Shown: positions 1 through 6,763, counted from the first letter of the stretch. The stretch is 64,000 bases of DNA from Streptococcaceae bacterium ESL0687 (GCA_029392475.1 CP113940.1:1240001-1304000); one strand, 5' to 3'. Translations and numbers: made by a program. The notes: generated by a model from the letters alone, not told the origin.

Positions 1-478
1 GTCTAGCCTTAAAAAATTTTTTCATGATTGTACTACATTCTTCTTCGAGTAGACCAGATTCCACCTGCACCCTGTGGTTAAGTCTTGGATCTTCTAAAAT
101 TTGATAAAGGGAAACTGCTCCCCCAAATTTTTGATTAGTTGCACCAAAATATACCTGAGGAATCCTTGCCATACCAATTGCTCCTGCGCACATGACACAA
201 GGTTCAATCGTTACAAACATGGCACAGTCAGTTAGGCGCCAATTTCCTATAAACTCGTTGGCAAGATTAATGGCACATACCTCTGCATGATCAACTGCCT
301 TTTGTTGCAATTCCCTTTGGTTAAAGGATCTGGCTATAACTTTCCCCTCTTTTACAATTACAGCACCAATTGGAACCTCTTCATTATCAAAGGCCTTTTG
401 GGCCTCAAGGAGGGCCTCATGCATGTAATATTCTTTTTCTTCTTGGCTAAAAACTAGCTCTTTATCATCAGATTTCAT
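1..478 (-). CDS. tadA: tRNA-specific adenosine deaminase TadA (3' end cut by window edge)
   Basis: The product deaminates adenosine to inosine at the wobble position of tRNA-Arg(ACG). The visible 159 residues start at an ATG at 478 and contain the zinc motifs of the cytidine/deoxycytidylate deaminase fold: HAEVCAI (His-Ala-Glu, with the catalytic Glu) near residue 65 and EPCVMCAGA, with both zinc cysteines, near residue 95. The C-terminus and stop lie beyond position 1. The start overlaps the end of the upstream hydrolase gene by 11 bp, so the two are probably translationally coupled. HAEVC in place of the common HAEI is a conservative change. The assignment is secure from the motif pair and the tRNA-deaminase type C-terminal half. 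Confidence 0.93.
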   Translation of the reverse strand, partial: MKSDDKELVFSQEEKEYYMHEALLEAQKAFDNEEVPIGAVIVKEGKVIARSFNQRELQQKAVDHAEVCAINLANEFIGNWRLTDCAMFVTIEPCVMCAGAIGMARIPQVYFGATNQKFGGAVSLYQILEDPRLNHRVQVESGLLEEECSTIMKKFFKAR

Positions 479-1244
479 TAAAATCCCATTTTTTGTGAGG
501 AGCTGCAAGTTCAACTGGAATTGATCCAGCCTCATCTTGTGCCTCCTGTAAAAGACTTTCTAAATAATTTTCCTTAGCAATATGTTCTGGCGCGTGTTGC
601 GGAAGGTGGGTTAAAACCAAAAGATCAACAGAGGCCTCTCTAGCAATTTTTCCTGCTTCATAGCTTGTAAGATGGGCCGGGTGATGCTCCATACCCTTAA
701 AGAGATAAACATCTGCTAAAAACATCTGTGCATCCCGTGTAAAATCAACAAGCTCATCAAACCAACCAGTATCACCTGTAAAGACTAAAGTCTGACCAGT
801 CTTTCGCTCAACTATTCTCATTGCGTAGCAGACAACTGGGTGGACTGTTTTTATAAAGGTAATATCAAAGGGCCCAATCTTTTGCAGACCTGAAACATTA
901 TAAGCATGACCTTCAGAAACATCCTTTAAAGTCAGACGCTTAAAACTTACAGGGTCCTCATCATGGCCATAAATATCAAGAATTTTTCCGTCCCACTGAT
1001 TTTTTGGCCACAACTGGCGGTACTGCTGAAGTACACCTAAATCTGCAATATGATCCTGATGATAGTGGCTAATAATTACCGCATCAAGTTCTAATGGTGA
1101 TAGTTCATGTTCAAGTTCAGTAACAGCACGGCTTCCCGCATCAATCAAAAGATTAAAACCAGATTCACTAGTCAAAAGATAGCTGGTTGTCCCAGCATCC
1201 TTATAGGGATATCCTCCCCAACATCCTAAAGTCGTTAATTTCAT
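468..1244 (-). CDS. Metallo-beta-lactamase fold hydrolase, RNase Z/YhfI-like
   Basis: This is a 258-residue metal-dependent hydrolase. The HYHQDH motif (HxHxDH) near residue 60 and a later FTGDTGW segment with aspartate near residue 156 are the binuclear zinc site of the RNase Z-like branch. The N-terminal MKLTTLGCWGG is typical of YhfI-type proteins. The substrate is unknown, and tRNA 3'-end processing cannot be claimed because the family also contains phosphodiesterases. There is no signal peptide, so it is cytoplasmic. A strong SD (GGGAGG) precedes the ATG, and an extended -10 lies at 1279-1287. The gene is followed by overlapping tadA. Confidence 0.85.
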   Translation of the reverse strand: MKLTTLGCWGGYPYKDAGTTSYLLTSESGFNLLIDAGSRAVTELEHELSPLELDAVIISHYHQDHIADLGVLQQYRQLWPKNQWDGKILDIYGHDEDPVSFKRLTLKDVSEGHAYNVSGLQKIGPFDITFIKTVHPVVCYAMRIVERKTGQTLVFTGDTGWFDELVDFTRDAQMFLADVYLFKGMEHHPAHLTSYEAGKIAREASVDLLVLTHLPQHAPEHIAKENYLESLLQEAQDEAGSIPVELAAPHKKWDFNEI

Positions 1245-1278
1245 TGTAGATAACCTCCCTTAAAGATTTAATAAGCCC

Positions 1279-1287
1279 ATTATAGCA
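1279..1287 (-). promoter_or_regulatory. Extended -10 promoter of the MBL hydrolase-tadA unit
   Basis: Read on the minus strand, the sequence is TGC followed by a perfect TATAAT (1284-1279), about 35 nt before the ATG at 1244. The promoter sits directly after the terminator hairpin at 1292-1321, so the terminator's T-rich tail supplies the region just upstream of the -10 box. Confidence 0.7.
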
Positions 1288-1399
1288 AAATAAATACCCT
1301 TGGTCGCAACCAAGGGTATTTAAGGAGTTTTATGAAAAAGAAAAGTTTACTGATAATTAAATCAGTAGGATAAGTCGTATGTACGACTATTTAAGGGCT
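1285..1399 (-). ncRNA. Putative csRNA-like small RNA with anti-SD/anti-AUG linker
   Basis: This is a predicted transcript of about 115 nt with no plausible protein. Minus-strand order: -10 TATACT (1411-1406), inferred start near 1399, hairpin AGTCGTA/TACGACT (1388-1373), hairpin TACTGAT/ATCAGTA (1367-1348), an unpaired pyrimidine-rich linker (1347-1322), then a 13-bp terminator hairpin (1321-1292). The linker reads CUUUUUCAUAAAACUCCUUA. It is complementary to an SD (AAGGAG), a 5-nt spacer, AUG and the following AAAAAG. This layout and the CiaR-type repeat upstream match streptococcal cia-dependent small RNAs. Transcription is inferred, and no ciaRH genes are in the window. Confidence 0.68.
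1292..1321 (-). terminator. Intrinsic terminator of the small RNA gene
   Basis: A perfect 13-bp stem (1292-1304 with 1309-1321) with a 4-nt loop, followed on the minus strand by an ATTTTGC tail. It would also stop read-through from metI. Confidence 0.8.
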
Positions 1400-1405
1400 G
1401 AGGCT

Positions 1406-1438
1406 AGTATATAAATCAAACCTTAAAGAAACCTTAAA
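1406..1438 (-). promoter_or_regulatory. CiaR-type direct repeat and -10 box of the small RNA gene
   Basis: On the minus strand TTTAAG (1438-1433), five bases, TTTAAG (1427-1422), exactly ten bases, then TATACT (1411-1406). CiaR of streptococci is known to bind TTTAAG-N5-TTTAAG placed about 10 bp from the -10 box. No -35 hexamer is needed in that architecture. Binding by a CiaR homologue is inferred. Confidence 0.65.
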
Positions 1439-1542
1439 ATAATTTTATTTTACATAAAGTTTATTTATTATCAAATTATAATTAAAAATTTTACAATAAT
1501 TTGAAGCTTACAAGTGTGAAAAAAGTAATTTCCACCTTATAA

Positions 1543-2226
1543 TCAGGCTTTCCCATTTTTACTGGCCAGTTTAATGGTTAAATTACCTATTAATTGGGTT
1601 ATAAAGACCAATAAAAGAATTATCAATAGTGCAACAAGAGTTACATCATTGTGATATCTTTGATATCCCTTAGAGATGGCAAGCTGGCCAAGCCCACCAC
1701 CACCTACTGCACCAGCCATTGCAGTAAGTCCAATTATTGAAATCATTGTGAAATTACAAGCCCTGATAATAGGAACAAGTCCCTCTCTCAAATAAACCCT
1801 GAAAATAATTCCTGAATCACTAACACCCATTGATTTTGCGGCTTCAACAACTCCTGGATTAACCTCCAAAAGGGCATTTTGAATTTGACGGGCAAAGAAG
1901 GGAACAGTCCCTACAACTAGCGGTACAATAGCAGCTGTTGTTCCAACAATTGTTCCAACAATAAGCCTAGTGAAAGGAAAAATTACAGCAAGTAAGATAA
2001 CAAAAGGGATACTACGCCCAATATCAACAATCTTATCTAAAATAGTATAGATTACCTTGTTCTCTTTAAGACCACCTTTGCCTGTAACTAATAAAATAAT
2101 TCCTAAAAGCAAACCTAAAATTCCAGCAATTAAGGCTGATACCAAGGTCATATAGATTGTCTCAAGACTTGCTTGAATAAAATCATCTGGAATCTGACTG
2201 GCATATGGAAAATACTTTTCGATCAT
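1543..2226 (-). CDS. metI: Methionine ABC transporter permease MetI
   Basis: This is the membrane subunit of the MetNIQ importer for D/L-methionine and probably its derivatives. It has 227 residues with about five hydrophobic segments. The EAA loop appears as EAAKSMGVSDSGIIFRVYLREG around residues 128-148, the coupling site for the MetN ATPase. Length and the N-terminal region before the first helix agree with MetI. It overlaps metN by 4 bp (ATGA), so it is the last, coupled gene of metQ-metQ-metN-metI. The probable small RNA gene lies downstream. Confidence 0.92.
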   Translation of the reverse strand: MIEKYFPYASQIPDDFIQASLETIYMTLVSALIAGILGLLLGIILLVTGKGGLKENKVIYTILDKIVDIGRSIPFVILLAVIFPFTRLIVGTIVGTTAAIVPLVVGTVPFFARQIQNALLEVNPGVVEAAKSMGVSDSGIIFRVYLREGLVPIIRACNFTMISIIGLTAMAGAVGGGGLGQLAISKGYQRYHNDVTLVALLIILLLVFITQLIGNLTIKLASKNGKA

Positions 2227-3239
2227 TTTTTACCCCCAACTTCTTCAATCGTAACACTTTGAGTTTTTAAATATTCCCTGAGTTCTTCAAGATCAGGGGT
2301 TTGGTCAAAACTAACCAGCAAACTACCAAAAGGCGTATCTTGTAAATACTCAATATTTCCATACAAGATAGTTGCTGTCAGATTAAACCGCTTATAAAGT
2401 TCAATGATAACGGGCTCACCTGTATTATTACCGGAAAACTTAAGCTCATAGATATCTGCATCCTTATTGTGGCTGATGATTTTTTTCTCGGCCTGTTCAA
2501 TGTGAGTGGCCGTTCTTATAAAGTCACGAGTCAGAAGCTCTTCAGGTTGATTGAAGATATCTACTACCAGACCATGCTCAAGGACACGTCCATTTTCCAT
2601 AACAGCTACTTTATTACAGATTTCCTTAACCACCTGCATTTCATGGGTGATAACAATAATCGTAATCCCTAGAACTTCATTAACTTCCCTGAGTAAATCA
2701 AGAATGGCAAGAGTTGTTTTAGGATCTAGGGCACTTGTTGCCTCATCACAGAGAAGAATTTTTGGATCATTTGCTAGAGCACGCGCGATAGCCACCCTTT
2801 GCTTTTGACCACCCGAAAGTTGCGAAGGATAAAAGTTTTTCTTATCTAAAATCCCGACTAAGTCAAGCAGGCGTTCAACCTTTTTAGACTCTTCTTCCTT
2901 TGATAGACCGCTTCCCTTTAGGGGAAAGGCTACATTTTGGTAGATGGTTCTACTTTCCATTAGGTTAAAGTGTTGGAAGATCATCCCAATCTTCTTTCGC
3001 TCCTCCCTCAGCTCTTTGCCGCTTAACTTTTCTAAATTTTTTCCGTCTACAATAACCTGACCACTTGTCGGTTTTTGAAGAAGGTTTACTACACGAACAA
3101 GGGTTGATTTCCCTGCTCCTGAATAACCTACAATTCCGTATACATCTCCCTTATCAATCTTAAGGGATACTCCGTTAACAGCAGTTACATCTTTTGAACC
3201 CTGCTTAAATTTAACTACAATATCTTTTAAATCAATCAT
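2223..3239 (-). CDS. metN: Methionine ABC transporter ATP-binding protein MetN
   Basis: This is the ATPase of the methionine importer, 338 residues. Walker A GYSGAGKST is near residue 38, signature LSGGQKQR near 140, Walker B ILLCDEATSALD near 160, and the switch histidine in ITHEM near 197. The C-terminal part (about 265-335) is the ACT-like NIL domain that binds methionine and gives trans-inhibition in MetN proteins. SD GGAG precedes the ATG. A terminator-like hairpin (3268-3296) lies between the upstream metQ and this gene, so expression probably depends on partial read-through. It overlaps metI by 4 bp. Confidence 0.94.
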   Translation of the reverse strand: MIDLKDIVVKFKQGSKDVTAVNGVSLKIDKGDVYGIVGYSGAGKSTLVRVVNLLQKPTSGQVIVDGKNLEKLSGKELREERKKIGMIFQHFNLMESRTIYQNVAFPLKGSGLSKEEESKKVERLLDLVGILDKKNFYPSQLSGGQKQRVAIARALANDPKILLCDEATSALDPKTTLAILDLLREVNEVLGITIIVITHEMQVVKEICNKVAVMENGRVLEHGLVVDIFNQPEELLTRDFIRTATHIEQAEKKIISHNKDADIYELKFSGNNTGEPVIIELYKRFNLTATILYGNIEYLQDTPFGSLLVSFDQTPDLEELREYLKTQSVTIEEVGGKK

Positions 3240-3267
3240 TTACTACTCCATCTTCTAAAAAAAGAGA

Positions 3268-3296
3268 AAGGATGTCCCCAAAAAGGGACGATCCTT
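3268..3296 (-). terminator. Intra-operon terminator/attenuator between metQ and metN
   Basis: Stem AAGGATGTCCC (3268-3278) pairs with GGGAC-g-ATCCTT (3285-3296) with one bulged base. On the minus strand it is followed by TTTCTCTTTTTTT. It lies 12 nt after the metQ stop and 28 nt before the metN start, with no obvious new promoter between. Confidence 0.7.
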
Positions 3297-3308
3297 CTTA
3301 ATTACCCT

Positions 3309-4142
3309 TTACTCCCAAGCTGGCAAGTCATTGCCACCAGACTCATCCTTGATAAGTCCTGCTATCTTATCAGTTTGATAGGCAGCTACAATCTTTTTGA
3401 AATCAGGATTTGTTTCATCCTTCTTTTTAACGGCAACTAGATTCTTATAAATCTCGCCGACTTTTGAAAGATTATCTGTATCCAGATAGATTGCATCCTC
3501 TTTTGGTTTAAGACCACTATCAACAGCATAATTGGTATTGATGACTGCTGCTGCAACATCCGGCAAGGCTGCTGGTGTTTGTGAGGCATCAATCTCTTTA
3601 ATGTCCACTTGTTTTAGGTAACTTTCAATGTCATTTTTACTTGGAGACGTCGGTGCATTGTCCTTAAGCTTAATTACATTAATAGCATCTAAAAGTTGAA
3701 GGGCACGACCACCATTTGTTACATCATTTGGGATAGCGATTGTATCTCCTGACTTAATGTCCTTATAGTCCTTAAGCTTACTTGAATATAGTCCCATAGG
3801 AGATACGTAAGTATAGCCTATTGACACCAAGTCTTGATTCTTTTCCTTGTTGTAGTTATTTAAAAATCCTACACTTTGAAAGGCATTTAAATCAAGACTT
3901 CCATCAGCTAAAGCATCATTTGGTGTATTGTAATCACTAAACTGCTTGACTTTAAGTTCAATATCTTGGTCCTTAAGGCTTTTGGCCACAGACTTCCAAA
4001 TCTTGTCTTCCACATCAGATACCACCCCTATAGTATATGATTTTTTCCCAGTAGAAGAGCTATCCTTCTGGTTTCCACAGGCAGTAAGACTAAAGAGAGC
4101 TAGCCCTGCCAGTAAAGTCCCCAGTAATTTTCCTTTTTTCAT
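3309..4142 (-). CDS. metQ: MetQ/NlpA family substrate-binding lipoprotein (second copy)
   Basis: This is an extracellular lipoprotein that delivers methionine to MetNI. The signal peptide ends in lipobox LTAC near residue 24 (FSLTACGN). The mature part is the NlpA/lipoprotein-9 fold, with conserved QFSDYNTPNDALADGSLDLNAFQ and IAIPNDVTNGGRAL segments. The ATG at 4142 is chosen over the one at 4148 because AAAGGG lies directly against the latter and about 6 nt from the former. It is very similar to the copy just upstream (4190-5020), so it is a tandem duplicate. It is probably transcribed from the promoter before the first copy. The ligand of either copy may differ (methionine, sulfoxide or peptide). 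Confidence 0.9.
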   Translation of the reverse strand: MKKGKLLGTLLAGLALFSLTACGNQKDSSSTGKKSYTIGVVSDVEDKIWKSVAKSLKDQDIELKVKQFSDYNTPNDALADGSLDLNAFQSVGFLNNYNKEKNQDLVSIGYTYVSPMGLYSSKLKDYKDIKSGDTIAIPNDVTNGGRALQLLDAINVIKLKDNAPTSPSKNDIESYLKQVDIKEIDASQTPAALPDVAAAVINTNYAVDSGLKPKEDAIYLDTDNLSKVGEIYKNLVAVKKKDETNPDFKKIVAAYQTDKIAGLIKDESGGNDLPAWE

Positions 4143-4168
4143 AATCATCCCTTTTCTATAATTTAAGC

Positions 4169-4193
4169 AACCTAATCAACCTAATCAACCTAT
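4169..4193. repeat. 9-bp tandem repeat between the two metQ genes
   Basis: AACCTAATC is present twice in tandem (4169-4177, 4178-4186) with a partial third copy (4187-4193) that includes the stop codon of the upstream metQ. It fills most of the 47-bp gap to the chosen metQ start at 4142. Confidence 0.85.
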
Positions 4194-5020
4194 TTCCAAG
4201 CTGGAATATCATTTCCATCGGTTTCTTCTTTGATTAACTCAGCTGTTTTATCTGTTTGATAAGCCTTAACAATTTTCTTGAAGTCTTCATTTGACTCATT
4301 TTCCTTCTTAACGGCAATAACATTTTTGTAAATATTACCAACTTTGGCAAGGTTATCTGTATCTAGATAAAGGGCATCTTTCTTAGGACTTAGACCACTA
4401 TCAACAGCATAGTTAGTATTGATAACTGCTGCAGAAACGTCAGGTAGGGCCGCTGGAATTTGAGAAGCATCAAGCTCTTTAATCGTTACGTCTTTTGTAT
4501 ATGATTCGATATCACTAGTAGTTGGTGAAGCTGGTGCATTAGATTTAAGTTTAATGACATTAATTGCATCAAGTAATTGAAGGGCACGGCCACCATTTGT
4601 TACATCATTTGGAATGGCAATTGTATCACCTGACTTAATATCTTTATAGTCTTTTAACTTGTCTGAATAAAGTCCTAGAGGGGAGATAATTGTGTATCCA
4701 ATTGCTACTAGGTCCTCATTTTTTTCCTTGTCGTAGTTTTCCAAAAAGGCTACGTGCTGGAAGGCATTTAAATCAATACTTCCGTCTGCAAGGGCATCAT
4801 TAGGTGTATTGTAATCACTGAACTGCTTAATTTTCAGATTGATTCCCTCATCCTCTAAGGTTTTAGCAACTGACTTCCAAATTTTATTGGCTGAGTCTGA
4901 AACAACTCCAACGGTGTAAGTTTTTTCTGTTGAAGAAGAATCTTTTTTTCCTCCGCAAGCGGTAAGAGTTAATAGGGCTGCTCCTGCAAGTAGGGCTGTA
5001 AATAATTTAAACTTTTTCAT
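4190..5020 (-). CDS. metQ: MetQ/NlpA family substrate-binding lipoprotein (first copy)
   Basis: This is the first gene of the methionine import operon, a 276-residue lipoprotein with signal peptide and lipobox LTAC near residue 22. The mature domain shares long identical stretches with the copy downstream, including the DAINVIKLK and ALPDVSAAVINTNYAVDSGL regions. An extended -10 (TGTTATCAT, 5068-5060) gives a short leader of about 35 nt with no riboswitch. SD AAGGAG lies at 5034-5029. Its start region (5009-5024) is perfectly complementary over 16 nt to the putative small RNA at 14394-14545, and over 8+12 nt to the one at 1285-1399. Confidence 0.92.
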   Translation of the reverse strand: MKKFKLFTALLAGAALLTLTACGGKKDSSSTEKTYTVGVVSDSANKIWKSVAKTLEDEGINLKIKQFSDYNTPNDALADGSIDLNAFQHVAFLENYDKEKNEDLVAIGYTIISPLGLYSDKLKDYKDIKSGDTIAIPNDVTNGGRALQLLDAINVIKLKSNAPASPTTSDIESYTKDVTIKELDASQIPAALPDVSAAVINTNYAVDSGLSPKKDALYLDTDNLAKVGNIYKNVIAVKKENESNEDFKKIVKAYQTDKTAELIKEETDGNDIPAWK

Positions 5021-5059
5021 AAATCTTTCTCCTTAATAAGTTCTTTTTACTGTAAGACC

Positions 5060-5068
5060 ATGATAACA
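5060..5068 (-). promoter_or_regulatory. Extended -10 promoter of the metQQNI operon
   Basis: Minus-strand TGT-TATCAT, about 40 nt before the metQ ATG. Inverted TGATAA (5061-5066) and TTATCA (5088-5093) half-sites flank the -10/-35 region. They could serve a LysR-type sulfur regulator, but this is only a suggestion. Confidence 0.5.
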
Positions 5069-5072
5069 CAGG

Positions 5073-5124
5073 AATAAAAAATCTGGCTTATCATTTATTT
5101 ATAGGGCCATTAAGATTTTTTATT
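5073..5124 (-). terminator. Long inverted repeat ending the hydroxyacid dehydrogenase gene
   Basis: AATAAAAAATCT (5073-5084) is perfectly repeated in inverse at 5113-5124, with inner TGGC/GCCA pairing. The stem includes the stop codon of the dehydrogenase gene. On the minus strand the second arm gives a T-rich tail. The structure also overlaps the metQ promoter region. Confidence 0.55.
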
Positions 5125-5956
5125 GCCTAAGTTTTAAGTATCCCTCCCTTATTTTTTTAAGACTGGCTTCAAATTTTATGGTTTCCTCAGCTGATAAATC
5201 TGGTAAAATTTTTCTAACTACTCCTTCTTCCAGGGAAAATTCACTCAAAGATCCGTAAAAACATTCCCTTTGTGAGTCATAAGAGGATACGGGTAAAAGC
5301 TCCTTAGAACCCCTTCTTAGGTAATCAATAATTCTTGAGACACTTGAGGCTATACCAAAGGCCGTATGTTTTTTGGCCGAATAAATCTCCCAACCTGTTT
5401 GGGCAGCAAGCCTTGCCTCTTCCTCAGTGGCGTTTAAAGCTAGCTGACTTTCCCCGTGCTCTCCAACAACCAAAAGATTTTCCCGCTTACCCCGATTAAT
5501 GAGGCGATTGGTATCAATTAAGGTGCCACTTCCAATGATTCTAGTCTTATCATAGGAGGTTAAATCAGCCAAATAATGGACGATGACGTCGCAGGGATTA
5601 GTAATTGAGATAATCATGCCAGAAAAGCCTGAATCCTTAATCTTTGGTGCGACCTCTTCTACAACCTGCTTACTGACCCGCGTTTCAGCGAAGCGATCAC
5701 TAGCATTTTCTAAAACCCTAATATCTCCCGCACAGAAAACTAATATCTGAGCATCCTTCAATTCCTGATAGTCATTTTTTATAAGCTTAATTTCACTGGA
5801 AAGGTTTACTAGGACATCCTGAAGTTCCAAATATTCTGCCTGAAGCTTAGCCTCATTACTATCAATTAATACAAGCTCCTGAACCAGCCCTTGTAGACAT
5901 AAGGTATAAGCAAGAGTTGATCCCACATGTCCAAGCCCTATAATTCCAATTTTCAT
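5120..5956 (-). CDS. L-lactate/L-2-hydroxyisocaproate dehydrogenase family protein (short form)
   Basis: This is an NAD-dependent L-2-hydroxyacid dehydrogenase, 278 residues. The Rossmann motif GLGHVGST is at residues 7-14, and the coenzyme aspartate is in LIDSN near 33. The substrate-loop arginine region ends AETR, the catalytic Asp/Arg pair is in LIDTNRLI near 146, and the proton-relay histidine is in GEHGES near 166. It is about 25-30 residues shorter than usual LDH, mainly because the stretch between DTNRL and GEHGES is reduced. HicDH, which reduces branched 2-oxoacids, is more likely than housekeeping LDH. The ATG at 5956 is better spaced from AGGAGG than the one at 5959. An extended -10 TGGTATCAT lies at 6001-5993. 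There is no other member of a pathway beside it. Confidence 0.75.
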   Translation of the reverse strand: MKIGIIGLGHVGSTLAYTLCLQGLVQELVLIDSNEAKLQAEYLELQDVLVNLSSEIKLIKNDYQELKDAQILVFCAGDIRVLENASDRFAETRVSKQVVEEVAPKIKDSGFSGMIISITNPCDVIVHYLADLTSYDKTRIIGSGTLIDTNRLINRGKRENLLVVGEHGESQLALNATEEEARLAAQTGWEIYSAKKHTAFGIASSVSRIIDYLRRGSKELLPVSSYDSQRECFYGSLSEFSLEEGVVRKILPDLSAEETIKFEASLKKIREGYLKLRQ

Positions 5957-6070
5957 CATTAGTCCTCCTGGTTTCTTATGTTTTTAAAGCAAATGATACC
6001 ATAATATTTTTTCATCATGAGCAAAAAATATATTTACTGTAAATTTTTTGTTTTAAATTTTAGTTATTTT

Positions 6071-6079
6071 TGTTAGTAT
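6071..6079 (+). promoter_or_regulatory. Extended -10 promoter of thiT
   Basis: TGT-TAGTAT ends at 6079, placing the start of transcription near 6086, which is exactly where helix P1 of the riboswitch begins. Confidence 0.6.
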
Positions 6080-6085
6080 TAAGAT

Positions 6086-6173
6086 ACACAAGGGGTACTA
6101 AGATTAAATTTCTAATTTTAGTTGAGATTCACCCTCAGAACCTGATACGGTTAATACCGTCGTAGGGATGTGT
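6086..6173 (+). promoter_or_regulatory. TPP (THI-box) riboswitch aptamer
   Basis: P1 is ACACA (6086-6090) with TGTGT (6169-6173). The conserved cores are AGGGGT (6091), TTGAGA (6122), ACCCTCAGAACCTGATA (6131-6147) and the pyrophosphate-sensing end TAATACCGTCGTAGGGA (6152-6168). A short variable P3 (TTAAATTTCTAATTTTAG) lies between. These match the TPP aptamer closely. Ligand binding should repress thiT. Confidence 0.95.
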
Positions 6174-6193
6174 CGCTAGAGATAGCCATACTC

Positions 6194-6222
6194 CCTCCTT
6201 GTGAATTCCAGGAGGTTTTTTT
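6194..6222 (+). terminator. Riboswitch expression platform: SD-containing hairpin with U-tract
   Basis: CCTCCT (6194-6199) pairs with AGGAGG (6210-6215) and is followed by seven Ts. AGGAGG is also the only Shine-Dalgarno sequence of thiT, 8 nt before the ATG at 6224. The same hairpin could therefore end transcription and hide the ribosome site. Confidence 0.8.
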
Positions 6223-6223
6223 A

Positions 6224-6763
6224 ATGTCTACTACTACCAAACTTGATTTGAGAATTGCTCTTGAGGCCACAATCTGCGCCTCCCTTGCCATGGTCCTATC
6301 CTTCTTAAAAATCCGCTTCGGCTGGATTGATATAAGCCTTGGTCAAACCATTATTATTTTATTTGGGCTAAGAAGGGGACTTAAGGCAGGACTTTTTGCA
6401 GGACTCCTTTGGGGTATTCTCCACTTTTTAACTGGTCAAGTTTACTACCTATCATTTGCGCAAGTTATGGTTGAATACATCCTTGCCTTTGTCTTTGCAG
6501 GAACCTCAGGTATCTTTAGGGGGCAACTTAAGGAAAATCCTGAAAGAACTGTCGTTTTAGCCAGTATTTTTGCAACCTTTGCTCGCTTTTTCTGGCACTT
6601 TATTGCAGGTCTTATTTTCTGGGGGCAGTATGCCTGGGCCGGATGGAATCCATTTTGGTACTCACTAGTTGTCAATGGATCTAGTGCCATTCTAACTGCT
6701 CTTGTTGCCTCGTTAGTCCTTTTATTCACCGTTCGAAAATTTCCAAAAATTTTTCAGCCATGA
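6224..6763 (+). CDS. thiT: Thiamine transporter substrate-specificity subunit ThiT
   Basis: This is the membrane S-component that binds thiamine with very high affinity and works with the shared ECF module (EcfA, EcfA', EcfT, not in this window). It has 179 residues and six hydrophobic segments. The thiamine-site region has aromatic residues in RFFWHFIAGLIFWGQYAW near residue 125. The ATG at 6224 is chosen because it follows AGGAGG and because an upstream in-frame GTG would lie inside the riboswitch. It is monocistronic, with a terminator at 6768-6800. TPP riboswitch control agrees with the function. Confidence 0.93.
   Translation: MSTTTKLDLRIALEATICASLAMVLSFLKIRFGWIDISLGQTIIILFGLRRGLKAGLFAGLLWGILHFLTGQVYYLSFAQVMVEYILAFVFAGTSGIFRGQLKENPERTVVLASIFATFARFFWHFIAGLIFWGQYAWAGWNPFWYSLVVNGSSAILTALVASLVLLFTVRKFPKIFQP

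Noticed and set aside
1332-1373. Plus-strand short ORF with a good SD (AAGGAG, ATGAAAAAG...), 13 codons
   Set aside because: It lies antisense to the small RNA linker and overlaps hairpin 1348-1367. The perfect SD/ATG is better explained as the complement of an anti-SD/anti-AUG RNA.
1472-1503. CAAATTAT/ATAATTTG inverted repeat downstream of metI
   Set aside because: It has a long AT-rich loop and weak stem with no T-run. Not convincing as terminator or operator.
5061-5093. Inverted TGATAA/TTATCA flanking the metQ promoter as a CmbR/MtaR-type site
   Set aside because: The spacing (21 bp) does not fit a box I can name with confidence. Kept only as a remark.
6170-6223. Upstream GTG start for thiT adding 18 residues
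   Set aside because: It would begin inside the riboswitch P1 helix and lacks an SD. The ATG at 6224 is preceded by AGGAGG.
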